Shown here piece by piece: positions 24,355 through 37,200 of a stretch of DNA of 64,000 nt. The notes beneath the pieces are model-generated. The model was not told the origin of the DNA, ran no database searches, and worked only from the letters and a program-made list of their open reading frames with translations. A program made the position numbers and the translations under genes. Position 1 is the first letter of the stretch, and each line of letters opens with the position of its first letter. Source of the DNA: Morinoia aosen (lineage: Eukaryota > Arthropoda > Malacostraca > Amphipoda > Talitridae); NCBI GenBank assembly GCA_030386875.1, contig CM059577.1, positions 25,245,038 through 25,309,037 of the forward strand, written 5' to 3'.

Positions 24355-24678
24355 ACTGAACCGGGTAACCGTCATCTTGGAGCTGATGTCAACACAATTG
24401 TAGACGTTGCGCTAATGGGTGGGATTGAATCTCAATTTATAATTTTCACTAGAAGAACTGTGGGAGCTCACGACCCTCATGACCCAACCTGTTTGTTTGT
24501 AATAGGGGGTTAGCTTCTGTTATTAATTAAATTTCGCTTGGCGTGATCGCTTCCTTCGGCATGTGAAAGCCAACTTCAAAGCTGAATAGTTCAAAAATAA
24601 CGCATGAGCGAGCAGAATGTCATTTGTGTAAAGCGTTCATAAATGGGTTCCTGTAGTGATTCCTTGGAATAAAGTTCG
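24355..24678. mobile_element. Foldback element, split copy (right half)
   Basis: It runs from AGATGGCTGCAACTG through GACCCAACCTGTTTG and TAGCTTCTGTTATTAATTAA to GCATGAGCGAGCAGAATG. It abuts the next copy at 24679. Confidence 0.6.
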
Positions 24679-25350
24679 GTCAATGTGAAGTTTAATGCAA
24701 TCACGGAAAATAACAATTCCGATCTTAGGGATCACGAAAGGAACCCATTTAAGAACGTTATGCATAAAGGACATCTGCTCGCTGATGCGTTATTTCCGAA
24801 TTATTGAACTTTGAAGTTGGCCTTCGCGCCATAAGGAAACGAGCGGGTGAAACGGAATTTAATTAATAACGGAAGCTATTACTAACGTTAAGAGGTTGAT
24901 TCGTGAGGGGGAGGCACAGTTTTTCTGGTGAAAATTATAAATAAAGCTTCTAACCCACCCATTAGGGTGGCGACCACAATCTTGTTTACATCGGCTCCAA
25001 GATGGCGGTGCCCATGGTGGTCGCCATCTTGGAGCCGATGTAAACAAGATTGCGGTCGTCACCCTAATAGATGGGGTAGAAGCTTTATTTATAATTTTCA
25101 CCAGAAGAACTGTGCCTCCCCCTCACGACTCAACCTCTTCACGTTTGTAATAGGGGGCTTGGTCTCCGTTATTATTTAAATTCCGTTGCTTCCTTTCGCG
25201 CGTGAAGGCCAACTTCAAAGATCAATAATTCAAAAATAACGCATCAGCGAGCAGAATGTCATTCGTGTAAAACATTCTTGAATGGGTTCCTTTAGTGATT
25301 CTTTGAAATAAAATAATTAATTTCCGTGATTGCATTAAACTTCACATTGA
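24679..25350. mobile_element. Palindromic foldback element, copy 4
   Basis: About 672 bp. GGTCAATGTGAAGTTTAATG at the left pairs with CATTAAACTTCACATTGA at the right, with the centre GGTGCCCATGGTGGTCGCC near 25015. Both strands show the same apparent open frame, a consequence of the palindrome and not a gene. Confidence 0.88.
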
Positions 25351-27559
25351 GCTAAAGTTCTTAATTTCCTTTGATCCCCTAAACACATTATTGACCGTTA
25401 GTTTCACTTTAGTGCCAAAATTTTACCTGGTGTTCTGCATCTAGTTAGCCTTGAGTTACATCATTTTGGGAGAGGTCTGATAAGATTAATTGACCCTCAA
25501 TAGTTAGATCTATTGGTTAGATTGACCCTCAATAGGGGTCCAATCAATGTTTTTCTTGTTTGTTGAACATTAGTAATATATTGAAGAAGTAGGTGCTTCT
25601 AATTAGCTTGGTGATATTATAATACTAGTTAAAATAATCCATATCCTTTGAATCAGTTGGTAGGCCTTTATTATTATCACGTATGTTATGAATACTTTAT
25701 GAAAAATTATGAAAAACTTCAAGCATTAATTTCAAATTACATTTATGCTTTGAATTATTTTTTCAGTAAATAATTAAACACTTGGGGGAAAGAGGGTCAC
25801 TTATTTAAGTTTAGGGTCAATTTGCAGTTCGATGAGCTCACGGAAATTAAAAACATGCGCAATTTTTTGGAGCCAAAACAACAGTCTTGATGAGGACAAG
25901 TTATGTTAGGTTTACTTATGTCAGTTTTGTAAGGCCAGGTCTTGCTGCTTTGGCCATTGAGTTCCGTTTTTGTGGCAAGTGAAGCAGTGGCCTTACTTAT
26001 ACTTCTCCGGCTGTAGGTATCAGTGCTACTCGGTGGAGAAGTTGGAACTTTATATTGAATACATTTACATTGAGACATTTTAGTATTACTGAACATGAAA
26101 TGACTAGAATTGAGATTTGAGTGGTAACTAAGGTAGGGCACTACAATTTATTCAACTAACCTAACATTACCTAACCTCACCTATCAAATTGTCAATACTG
26201 TATTACAGCATATTGACATGTTTGCTTCTTCACTTTTATCTGTATTAATCCTCATAGTTGAATAATCACAGTTAATTTCTCTAAAAGTAATCATGTAGGT
26301 ACCAGCAAAACGTCAGTGTGAAACATTTTAGGATGACCTGTTCCCATAATATGGTAACAAAATTTTCAGAATCAGTGACCGCACAATCAAGTTCAGGAAT
26401 AGAACATAAATACTACTTCATGTTCAAAATTTGTATCAAGTTTAGGCATGATATTACAGTTTTGCATTGTTTTAGGAATGTAATGTTTCACATAGGTATA
26501 GTATGAAAAACCAATTTGAGCTGGTTGAAAGGTAAATTGCTCAATTAAGTGACCTGTATCAATAATTTTTGTCTCAATTCTGAGCATTTGAATAGGACTT
26601 TTGTTTTAAATAACTCATTTTTGTTTGTAAAGCCTTAAAATTACTTGTCTCAATTTATATTCAAACCAATAATTAATTTATTTTTACGTAAATGCTGAGC
26701 ATTCAGAAAGTGATCATACACATACTGATCAAGTAACTGAGTAAAGCAACTCATGAAAATGTTGTCCCTTTGCATAGAAATTTCTAAAAAATCAATTGAA
26801 GAGTCAACAAATTGTTGAAATCCATAAATTCAATGAAATTAGAGCACATCTTTTTAACTTACCTATATTATTTTTCAACAGTAGCATAAGATTTTTATGG
26901 GAAAAATGGGAAATTTAGGATGATTTCAAATGTATCCCTTTCATGAGTTTTAGAGCATATTGTATAATTTGAGTAGCTAAAGTATTTTCAATGCAAAAAT
27001 TCTTTGAATAAAAATATGAATGGACATTTTTGCATTGGTAATAGATAATAGTATAACTCTGAAGATTTTCTTTGCATTCTCTTAACCCTTATGCCCCTAA
27101 TTTTTTTTTTTTTGGGTATCTCACACATTTTTCGACTGAAATAATGTGAACTTGCTAACAAACTGTTGAGTACATGATTGTCACACCAATTTTTAATGAC
27201 CCTACATCTGTGCTGAGGTTCATATAGGGTTAGATCAGCATGTAGGACTGAAAACTGAAGCAAAAAAAAAGGTTGCACATTATTGATGCCAATTTAGTTA
27301 AACTAGTATGAAAACTTGAACCAAGGTTCAAATTTAAAATGATTAAACCAAAATTAAGAGTAAAATATCTCATTTGGCAATCTGTCATTAAAATAGTTCA
27401 AATATGTTTTTTTAGGTACAGTTCAGGAAGAAATATTGGACCCCTACTTGTAGCTTAAAATTTGTATAATGTTATGACATAGTATAGAAGTGTCATCTTT
27501 GTCTTCGCTTTGAAATAACTATGAATGATCTAGACATTAATCCCTTTTTTTATTTTCAG
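25351..27559. promoter_or_regulatory. Probable promoter and 5' non-coding region of the Tudor gene
   Basis: A 2.2-kb AT-rich stretch directly upstream of the first coding exon, which starts at a splice acceptor, so transcription must start in or before it. I see no firm TATA box or initiator. A 114-codon frame on the opposite strand (25797-26141) has fairly balanced composition but no recognised domain. Confidence 0.35.
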
Positions 27560-28283
27560 CTTAGATTCAGTGTCATTCACTTGTTAAATAATTAAATTAA
27601 TAAAGGATCGTCATGGGGTTACCTCAGCCTGATAACACTTTGAGGTCATCCAGCCTCCAACTAAAGCAGCAGCATGCACCTCTTGATCACTTGGGTCGTT
27701 ACCAGAGCCAATCATCTAGTATGGCTTCTTCAGGTCAACCTAAGGGGATTAGGCTTTCTGAGATATTTTCTGCACCTCCAAATGCTAGTGATACTTCCTC
27801 ACAAACAGCATCAGTGTCAAGCTCGAAGTACCATGGCATTGTAACGTCAAGTGTGGCTACTGAGGACAGCTCAGACAAGTCATCCAAGTCCGTTGCTCGA
27901 CGAGGGTCATTATTTGGAGGTGGTGCTCCTCATCTGGGTGGATTTGGCAGAGGTCACAGTAATAATAGGTTGGCCACTACTCGTATTGTTAATGTGACTG
28001 CAAAAGAATGTCAAGCTTTTGACAAATCAACTTCTCTGAAGGAATCCCCAGTTTCTGAAAAACCTAACTCACTCATGCAATGCACTGCTGCTACATCACC
28101 AAGAAATCCTTCTACAGTATTGGCTGCTGGCTCTCAGAAATTGACCAAAGCCATATCTGATGGGAGCCAGATGAAGACTCGTGTGCTGGAAGATAGTCAC
28201 GGTCCCAACTTGGGTGTCATTGATTCTGTTCATGGAGGAAAAGATGATTCTCCTTATGCCAATTTCACTCGCTCTGCAAACCT
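27560..28283 (+). CDS. Tudor gene exon 1 (first coding exon with partial 5' UTR)
   Basis: A pyrimidine-rich tract and CAG end at 27559, suggesting a spliced 5' non-coding exon upstream. The ATG at 27613 is preceded by in-frame stops in the leader and lies in a favourable GTC-ATG-G context. The exon encodes residues 1-223, rich in Ser, Gln, Thr and Pro with a Gly/Arg stretch (FGGGAPHLGGFGRG) near residue 110 and no recognisable fold. It ends at CT|GTAAGT in phase 2. The first exon upstream was not found. Confidence 0.8.
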
Positions 28284-31200
28284 GTAAGTATTTTGTTTCA
28301 AAAGTTTTTATTGTACTTTTATTATGAATAAATTTTCTAATATCCTTAGCTATGTGTACATGATGTTAATATTCTGCTATGTAAGTATTTAGATATTTGA
28401 TAAGTTACAATTTAAGTACTTTTGAATAAAATTAACATTTCACTGTATCCTGATAATTTGCATTGAAAGTATTTGTTCTACAGAATGTAGACTCTATGGG
28501 GTATTTGAGTTGATAGGGAATATTCTTGGTAGTTAACCCTTTAACGTCCGAATTTTTGTACTCATATTACCGTTAACACAACCACCGTCACTAAACTGGC
28601 GCTGGCATCAGGCAGTCACCAATATCAGGATGAGAAAGGAACTGCCACTCGGCAGAGAACTTCAAAGAACACATTAGGGAACTAATTAAACAAAAAATAC
28701 AATATATTGAGGGTATTTTTGAAAGAGGACACTGGTGTCCTCGTGGGCGTTAAAGGGTTAAGGATACATTAGAAGGAGTGAGTGAACTCGCACATATCAT
28801 ATTGGTCTCTGCTGAAATTTAAGTGGCCTTCAGTAATGTTTGACTTGGTGTACAGTGCTTTGGTTCTTTTTATTTTGTAAGAATTTGACTTTGTCTAATA
28901 TAAAGAAATATTTCAATTCTTTACTCTGAGGTTAGCTGCTGTTGCTGTGATGTATATAGTTCCTTGAATAGTTCATTTTTTATTCACTCTAACCAGCTTT
29001 TGAGTAGATATTGTGTGTGCAGTGCTTCTTTTAAATTTAGGTCAACATTATTGTTTTAGGCAGGCTCTAAGTCTTACAAGTTTTGTGCATTCTGATTCAC
29101 AATTAGCCTATTTGGTTCATATTTGTAGATTCATTGAAATGACTGGAACAAATAATCAGGTGGTGTACCTTCAGTGTAATAAATGTATGATTTTTTCCTA
29201 TTTTGTTGAAATGTCGTATAGTATTAATCAAGGAAAAATCTTAGCGTTCCTCGTATTGATGTCATCCTCTTGTGCTTGAACGCAACTGCCTCTGGTGCTT
29301 GTGATGATCCATCCTATGGAGCTGCTTATCTGTAAGCAAGGGCTGCTTTTGCTTTCATCTCCTTCTCCCCTCTTGTGGGGGCCCTTGCTATACTGGTGAG
29401 TATCTAGGTTTTCTGGCTGTATCAACTCAACTTACACAAAAGTTTTACACAAAAAGTTTTGTGTAAAGTACAGGACTAGCAAGGATACCCTTGTGTGGTT
29501 TCACTGTCAACTGTGAGTGAATAGTGTGTAGTACAACCAGCATCCAGGTAGTGGATATCTTGCTGCAAACCTGAAGGAAAAGGTAGGATCCAATGGGTAA
29601 TATATATACTATTTTGTAATGTTGACCTTAAAGTTCATATACTTCAATTTCTTTAATAATTTAGGTAGTATTTAGAACACATGTGTTGCCTATTTTTTTT
29701 TGAAGATGTAGAATTCTAGAACTATCTTCCTAGTCAGAGTAGTTGGGTACTGGTCTTGCCTATCTTCTAGACTTCATAAGGCTTTCATGAAGCTGAAGTT
29801 AGCATGAAGAGTATCAGTACTACCAATTTTGGCTGTATTTTACTAAGATGCGACTTTACATGTGAACAGCCATGCTTAAGCTTCCTCATGGAGTGTTCAA
29901 GTAGAATGCTTTTTTACTGAATGTTGCCTTGCAATTGTTTAAAGGAATTGACCACCATCAGACAATGTTAAACTGAACATATTCAAATTTTTGATTCATG
30001 CGCAAAAGACCATGACATGTGTAGAATGTACCCTGTAAATATTAGAGCTGTACACGCACCCACCCTCCGCTCTGAACAAAACCCAGAACTTTTTAACTAC
30101 AAAATATCAATCAATTTAGGCTTTTATGAGCTCTTCTGGACACCTCTATTTTTTGGGTGCTTGATAGCCTACTCCTCCATTGCTTTTTGACATAAAGAGA
30201 TGGGGCTACGCTCATTCAAAAGAAGTATAGCAGCTCTACAATATTACAACTGAGTTTTACCCACATAATTTTAAAAAAATTGTAGCTGAACAAGTTTGAA
30301 AAAATTGCAGTATTTGCAAGAATTTTCTATTCATTTATAATTTCTATATTATAATATCAATATTTAAACCCCATTTTACGATTTGGAAGTATGCTTTCCT
30401 CAGTCAAATGAGCGCAGTCTCTTCTCTCAACGTCGAAAAGGGACGGACAAGTAGTGTTTTGCACATACCCCAAAAATTTAAAGTTTACCTTGTGTCATTT
30501 TCAACTAGGTCATTTTCTATACATCATAGGAAAATTTTGCTGTAGATAACTTTGATTTGAAATCGCAAAATTTATTTGCCTATCATATTCCAGACCTCCA
30601 TGATAATCAGTATCCGAGATATGTCTGAGGTTGGTAGATTCTCTTAAGATTTGAAATAGATCATTATTTATTGAAATGAAATGTAATTCATTTATTTAGG
30701 TGAATATTCACTTTTAACTTGAGTTCCTTTGATGAAACTTCAAAAAGGGACATTTTATACACTATTCTGTAGTGCTGAGTTTTTATGCACTATTTGTTTA
30801 ATGAAGTTTGATAGATTTTCAAGTTTTCTTCAAGGTGCTGATCATTCGTAGTTTTTAAGGTAACTTTCTCTCTATGTGCAATCATTGCGATTCGAAAAAT
30901 TTATTCCTACTAAACTTTAAATTCGAATGTTTAATGCATCCATGTACCATAATTGTGATTTTTTGTAAACAACTGCAATGTCTAATATAGATCAAGTGCT
31001 AGTTATTCATTACACATACACAGATTGGTTATATTGTCTTTCTTAGGGGCTTATGGTGTGTGAAGACCTAACTTCATTCAGAAAAATGATTCTTTCCATG
31101 GTCGTTGTTCATTTGAAGACTTAGGAATGGAAGATATGATGCAATATCTCAAAATTAGCAATCCAGCTTTAATAATAATGCATTCAGCACTGTAAATTTT

Positions 31201-34200
31201 TATTATGCCTAATCAAATTCCTATTGAGTTTTAGTTCATTGTATTCTTGATCCATTCTTGCACTTTGTTTTATCTGAAACTGTCACAGTACTGCGTACTG
31301 TTGAAGTTATTTCTCCCTTGTAAGAAATTGTTTCTCTGTGCAGCGCAAAAGAGAAACTGACTGGAAAGGAAGTAACCGGCCTGTACGTGCGCAACGTCCC
31401 CTTGGACATGAAGCAGGACAGTCTCGCCAATATTTTCCGTCAGTACGGGCCCGTCCTAAACGTGTTCATCAAAGCGCCAAACAACCCCGCCTACACCTCG
31501 ACCTGGGCCATAGTCAAGGTGCCCACCATGAGGTCAGCTGCTCTGCTGTGTTTGTCTCCTCAGGGGGATACAATTATTGCATCTATGGCAATTTGCACTA
31601 CCAGGGGTAAATGTGTGAGGGTCCTAGCTGAGAGTTAAGCCTTCTTTTTGTTGGAATTGAATATTCTTGCTATACCACCTCTTCAGTCCACTGCTGTCCA
31701 GTTTTTCAGCGCCTACTACTTTTACAACTTTTATCTTGTTTCATAATCTTCTTTCTCAACTTACTATTGCTATGCCCTTTCTGACTAGATTCCACATTCC
31801 CTTAATTCCATACTAAATGGTGCCTTCTTTATTCCTCTCTTTGGATCGCATTTGTTGCGGATAGGGATGCTGTAACTAAGTAATAATTTTATGTAATCTC
31901 TCTGGATTCCTTTTGTGGTGAAAACAGAGGCTTGAACTAACTAATAATCTAACCTAACCTACTGTGTTTGTGGTCTCATTTGGTGCTGGTAGTTCAGAGC
32001 TTGAGCTTAGGCTTCTCAGGGTTTTGTATCTGGTATAGCTGTACTGGTATTTTTTGGTGTATATTCAGTGTGAACTACCGGGTGGCCTAACAAAGCGTGG
32101 ACGAATCAAAGTTGTGTTTTTTCAGCTATATGAAGGCCAATCGAAACAACTCTTCTATAAAAAAAAAGAGAAATTTATTGTCTTTAATAATATTTAAAAG
32201 TTATTTAACATAACCTCCTTTCTCCTTGATAACCTAGCGGAGATGAGGGATCACACGGGGCATGCACAGTTTCGGCGTCAATTTCTACCTAAGATTTGGT
32301 CAGGTTTTGCTTTAGAACCTCCACACTTTAGTGGGATACAGCGCAGGTGTTCTTCTGTAAGATGAGACCATATCCCTAAGTCCGTTGGATTTAAATCATG
32401 AGAAGATTTAGGCCATAGTTGCTTGGGCCAAAACGACTTGAAATTGTCTTTGCACCAGTCCTGGAACAATTTGGCTGTGTGAGAGGTTGCTCCATCCTGC
32501 TTAAGTATAATTCCTTCATTTTCAGTGACTTTCCTAACCCAAAGAACAACTTCATTTTTTAACATCTTCAGATGAACATGTTGGTTGATTTTTACACCAG
32601 CCTCGATGAAAATCAAATGGGTTGTGAGATCTGTGGACGTAACCCCTGCCCCCACCATTACCGAAGCTGATTTTTGTCTCCTGAATGAAGTTTGACATTC
32701 AACAGGCACTGAATCTTGGAGCAAAAGCTGTATCTTGCTCAAGTGTGGAGGTTCTGAAGCAAAAACTGAATAAATCTTGGGCGGAAATTGACGCCGAAAC
32801 TGTGTGTGCCACGTGTGTTCAGATGATCCCTCGTCTTCGCCGGGTTATCAAAGATAAAGGAGGATCTTTTGAAGAATTATTGAATATTATTAAAGACAAT
32901 AAATTTCTCTTTTATTTGATATGAGTTGTTCTGATTGGCCTTCATATAGCTGAAAAGAAAAACATAACTTTTATTTGTAAAGCATCCGTAGATGCCTTCA
33001 TTATTATTATTATTATTATTGTACATACTTCCTTGGGCCACCCGATACATGGTGGTATTTAGTGCCGCTTCAATTTCCGGTCTTAGTGTAACTTGTACCT
33101 CCAGCCATCATTTAAAAATGAGGAACACCATTTCAACGGTCTGTTGTATTATCAGATACGTACTTGAATTGGTTATACCTTCCGTTTATAGTTCCTCAAA
33201 ATCTATCATGGAGAAAGCCTGCGTACCGCGTAACTGATATTCTGTACGAACGTTTTGTTTTTATTCTTTGTACTATATTCACCTTTGTCTCAACGCACGC
33301 TCCGCGAGCTTTGTCAATCATGACCTAGCCTTTGGTGCGTGATTTTGCTACCTGAATTTGAGTTTCATGCTGATTATTAATGGAAACGAAGGCTAAACCT
33401 TGGATAAATGATTAAATTACCAATAAAATTTTGTTCATCAAACACTATCAACATCAATATTTTTATTCTAATTTTGCTGGTATGCTAGAATTCCTTGTTT
33501 TCCACTAGCTTACCGCTACACGAGTATCATTAATTTCGTGTTGAGGACACTCATTCACTGCCTTTCATGCCAACTTGGCGCTGGACAATCACCGCCATTC
33601 TCACGTGCAGGGAGGCAATGACATCACTGGAAAAGCTGAATGGAGCTCCGCCGTTTAATTTCCGTGTGCAGCTCAGCCTCACAGAAGACGAGAAGCGCGA
33701 GAGGAAGACTTTGCGCAGCTCGCTGGAGGACACTGAGGGCGAGGCAAGTCGCACTGCTTTTCAAGACTAGAATGACTTGGCCGAAGAGTTTTATAAGCTT
33801 TATTTTTCGCGTCTGTTTTTTATGTATACGCTTGAGATGCGATGTAGTTTGCACATGAGATTTAAGTTCATTTCGGTGGCTAACTCAGAAGTGTTACTTT
33901 TTTGCTCGACTCGTTTCTTGCTTGATTTAGCAGCTAGATTCTCCGCTTGAATTAGAATAAAAGTGCTGATGATTAACCTAAAAGTAAAAAATTTTCCATG
34001 CATCTCATTGAAAGGGTTGCTCTGCTATCGCTATGCAACTAACATGGTTCAGAAGTTTTCGTCACTGAATTCACTTTGATTTTTCTTGATAAATCTAAAA
34101 TCAAGAATCAATGTAGACTAAAGTTTTTTCAATGAATACGAGGAGCCGATATTTGATAATTATAGATAGACCAATATCTAGGACAAGGACACAAAGAATA

Positions 34201-37200
34201 GGCCTGAAAGGAGCAGAAAACTTTTTACGAGCCTGTGAAACTGTGAGTAAGTAATCAGCAAATTGATGGCGACAAAGCAGTATAGTGGAGAGTTTCAAGA
34301 GCAGTATTTTCCATGCTGCTTAAGGCTGCAAAGCACGAATAGATGTATCCGATTTTTTCAGGAATTTTCAATAGTTTTCCTTATTAGCCAAACCTGTGGA
34401 GAAATGAGACCTGTTATAAAAAATCAGCATATTCAACTCACCACTTATGTAAGATTTTTCATAACGCAACAGTTTTCAAGGATTTTGAGGTCCACCTTCA
34501 GTACAAATTTGCAGTAATTTTAGAAGACTGCTCAGTACTTTTGAGCCCATACGTCCTTCATTCCTACCGCCTATAAAATACTTCAAATCCAATTTGGCAT
34601 GGCAAATCAGGCATCATGCAAAAGGAAAATATTGAATGATTGTGTAACTCTTCAAGTTCTTTGCATCCATATTTCATCAGCTAAAATTTTAGAATAAAGT
34701 ATCTCTTGGTTTGATCGATTTTTGTTAAGGTCACTCTTATGAAATTTACCTAAAAAATGTGTACGAACCAAGCAAATCTCGGCTAGAGTTTGCTAAGCAT
34801 GATTATAAGTTTTAATTTTTTTCTGTTTGTGACTTTTGGGAACTTAAGTTGAGGATTTATTGCACCACAAAGCACAAATATCAGTTACGGTAAAGAGGGT
34901 CTCATCCGAGTGCTGCCAGGGGGAATGTGCGAGGCCCTGAGCTAAAGGTTAGGTAGGCCTTCCTTTTACACGAATGGAACAGGTTCCTTTGTTTTGTTAG
35001 GGACCTCTTTTTCCCGGTTTGCTGCTCTCCTGTTTTCAGCACCTACTACTTTCTTCAATTTTTTATTTTGTTTTATGAACTTCTTCCTCAACTTTTGTTT
35101 TTATACGCTTAGTGCCTAAATTATGCATTCTTTTAACTCTCATACTAAATAGCTCGTTTCTCCTCTTTAGAACGTCTTTATTACAGTTAGGGAAGCTTGA
35201 ACAAACTTCTAATGTAATCCAAGTGGCCACGATGTTTTGGTGAACTCCTGCATAAGCTGCTACATTTCTATAGTGCAAGTCTTCGCTCTTACAGTCTCGG
35301 AATCTTCTTGAATATCATGAAAAAACGTCATTTTTGTAGAAACAATTTCACCTCAGCGTTAGGCCGCCTTAGTGTTAGTGTTGCAGATACAGGGTTATGT
35401 GGAAAAGTGAACTCAATTCTTCAGTCTCTGCCAATGTGATGAGGCGAACTGAAATGTTAACGATCGAACGTGAACTGACCAGGCCTTTTAAGGACATGCG
35501 GGAGGATTTTTAGTTTTGGTTGTCAAATATGTTGATGTATGTACTAAGTGGAATTATTAATGCATAAGGAAGTCTTTAAAACGTAATTCTTTGTTATTAT
35601 CCTGAATGGCAAGTCACCTTGGGAAATGTACGTACAGTAGGTACTTTTTTGGACTTCTAGCCCTAGTTTTAGTTGTAAAATGAATTCTTCAGAACGAGGT
35701 ATAAATATTTCAGGTGTCGGCAGAAGTGACGGCGCAGGATGCCTGCATTCGGAAATACCTGGACTCTCTCCCCAAGCCGGCTCCTAGCGTTACTCCCGCA
35801 GGGGGAGTTGGGCGGGGCAAGAAACTCGTGGAAACCGTGTCGGTGCACCGACCGACGAGTCATCTTGATTCGGGGACCCTGAGTTGTGAGCCGCGCACAG
35901 CGGGCGAGGACTGTGAAGTTCGTTTGCCAGACAACCGGCAATTTGAAGCTGGTGAAGAAGACCCAGTGCTTGGCAGAAACACCGCCGTTTTTACAGGCCC
36001 TGTCCAACTAGAATCGAAGGACGCAACCAGTGAGACTGAATCAGACGAGATAGATGCTCAACTAAATCTCAAGTGCGTTGGATCATTGCCAGTAACTGGA
36101 AAGGCACAGTTGAATCCTATCGAAGAAAATCGGAGCGCATCTCCTCAGAAAGGAACCAGATTACTGGACCTCATGAATCAACACACAGATGACGTGTCAC
36201 GAACTGATGAAGAAGAAAAAGATGGAAGATTGGGCCCTCCATTCGTGGGCGGCGTCCGTTCAGTCGTTGGTTCTGCTCCTGTATTGAACGAGGATCTCAG
36301 TGTGGACGCTGAAATGCACGTTGGATGTTCTCAGTCGTAATAGAAAATTCACTTCGAATATTTCCTTAGATGTTTGCTTCCCTCTATTGTCTCCAAAAAT
36401 ATATTATTTGTGCGTTGAGAATTCTGGGCTGAATTATGACGAGCAGGAACAGTAGTGTTGGGTTACGTTTTCCTCCTAGTGATTTGTTTACTGTTGATAA
36501 TCATGTTTTCCCTGTTCTTGAAGAAAGAAAGGAATAGAATTTGCAGACAATTGGGTCACGAATTCCTCTCTTGGGCCACAAGTTTTTATACTAAATTTAA
36601 CTGATGGGGACTTTTTTCTTGTTTATTATCCGAGAACCAACGCGTTTTTCTAGGGAAGAAATACCAATCTGAAATTTATATTTCGTTAACGTCGAGGTAT
36701 TTTAGTACCTAAACAGACATGATCCTTGGGCTTTGACCTCCTTGCCGTGTCGTGTATTATGAAGGCCACGCCTGTGCTTGGCCTCTACTAGGAGGCCAGA
36801 ACAAGATTCATAGTGTCAGCATATGTGGGGTGAATTGGGGTGTCATTCTAGGTTAAAGTAAGCAGCATCTCCCATGTACCGACGGAAAGACACGCTGTCG
36901 AGAGGATAAATTCGTAACGTTTCTCCTGTTTGACCTAAGGGAAAATATTTTGTATAAAGGATGAAGGTAGTATTGTGAAAGGGAGCTGTCTCCTCTCATA
37001 ACATTTCTATATTTGTTGCAGTCGAGCGTCCCGTGCTAGTGGAGACGGCATGGCCCCTTTGGTCACGTGTTCCTCCAAACCACGCTCTGCAGCTGCCGTG
37101 CAGAGTCCACCAGAAAATGGTTAGGGAACCAACCCCGATTTAATAAGCTTATTTTTAGAAAATGTTACCTTTCATACGCGGTACAATTGAAATTTTTGTG

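Larger units (their letters stand above)
32080..33043. mobile_element. Inverted-duplicated mariner-like relic in intron 2
   Basis: GGGTGGCC at 32080 and GGCCACCC ending at 33043 bound the relic. Its two arms (about 32095-32340 and 32730-32970) are inverted copies of the same 3' half of the transposon, including the transposase C-terminus, poly-T-like AATAAATTTCTC and the subterminal TTCATATAGCTGAAAA. The single-copy centre carries the transposase core on the - strand. Confidence 0.8.

Noticed and set aside
24859-25179. Two nearly identical 80-codon frames on opposite strands.
   Set aside because: A direct effect of the palindromic foldback element; no gene.
25797-26141. A 114-codon frame on the - strand upstream of the Tudor gene, possibly a divergent gene.
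   Set aside because: No recognisable domain and no further exon found on that strand before the foldback nest; kept only as a remark in the promoter entry.
26141-26190. CCTAAC-rich words resembling insect telomere repeats (TTAGG).
   Set aside because: Only a few scattered, non-tandem units; chance in AT-rich sequence.
35669-36007. A 112-codon - strand frame over exon 4.
   Set aside because: Shadow of the coding exon; it continues into the AT-rich intron with no support.
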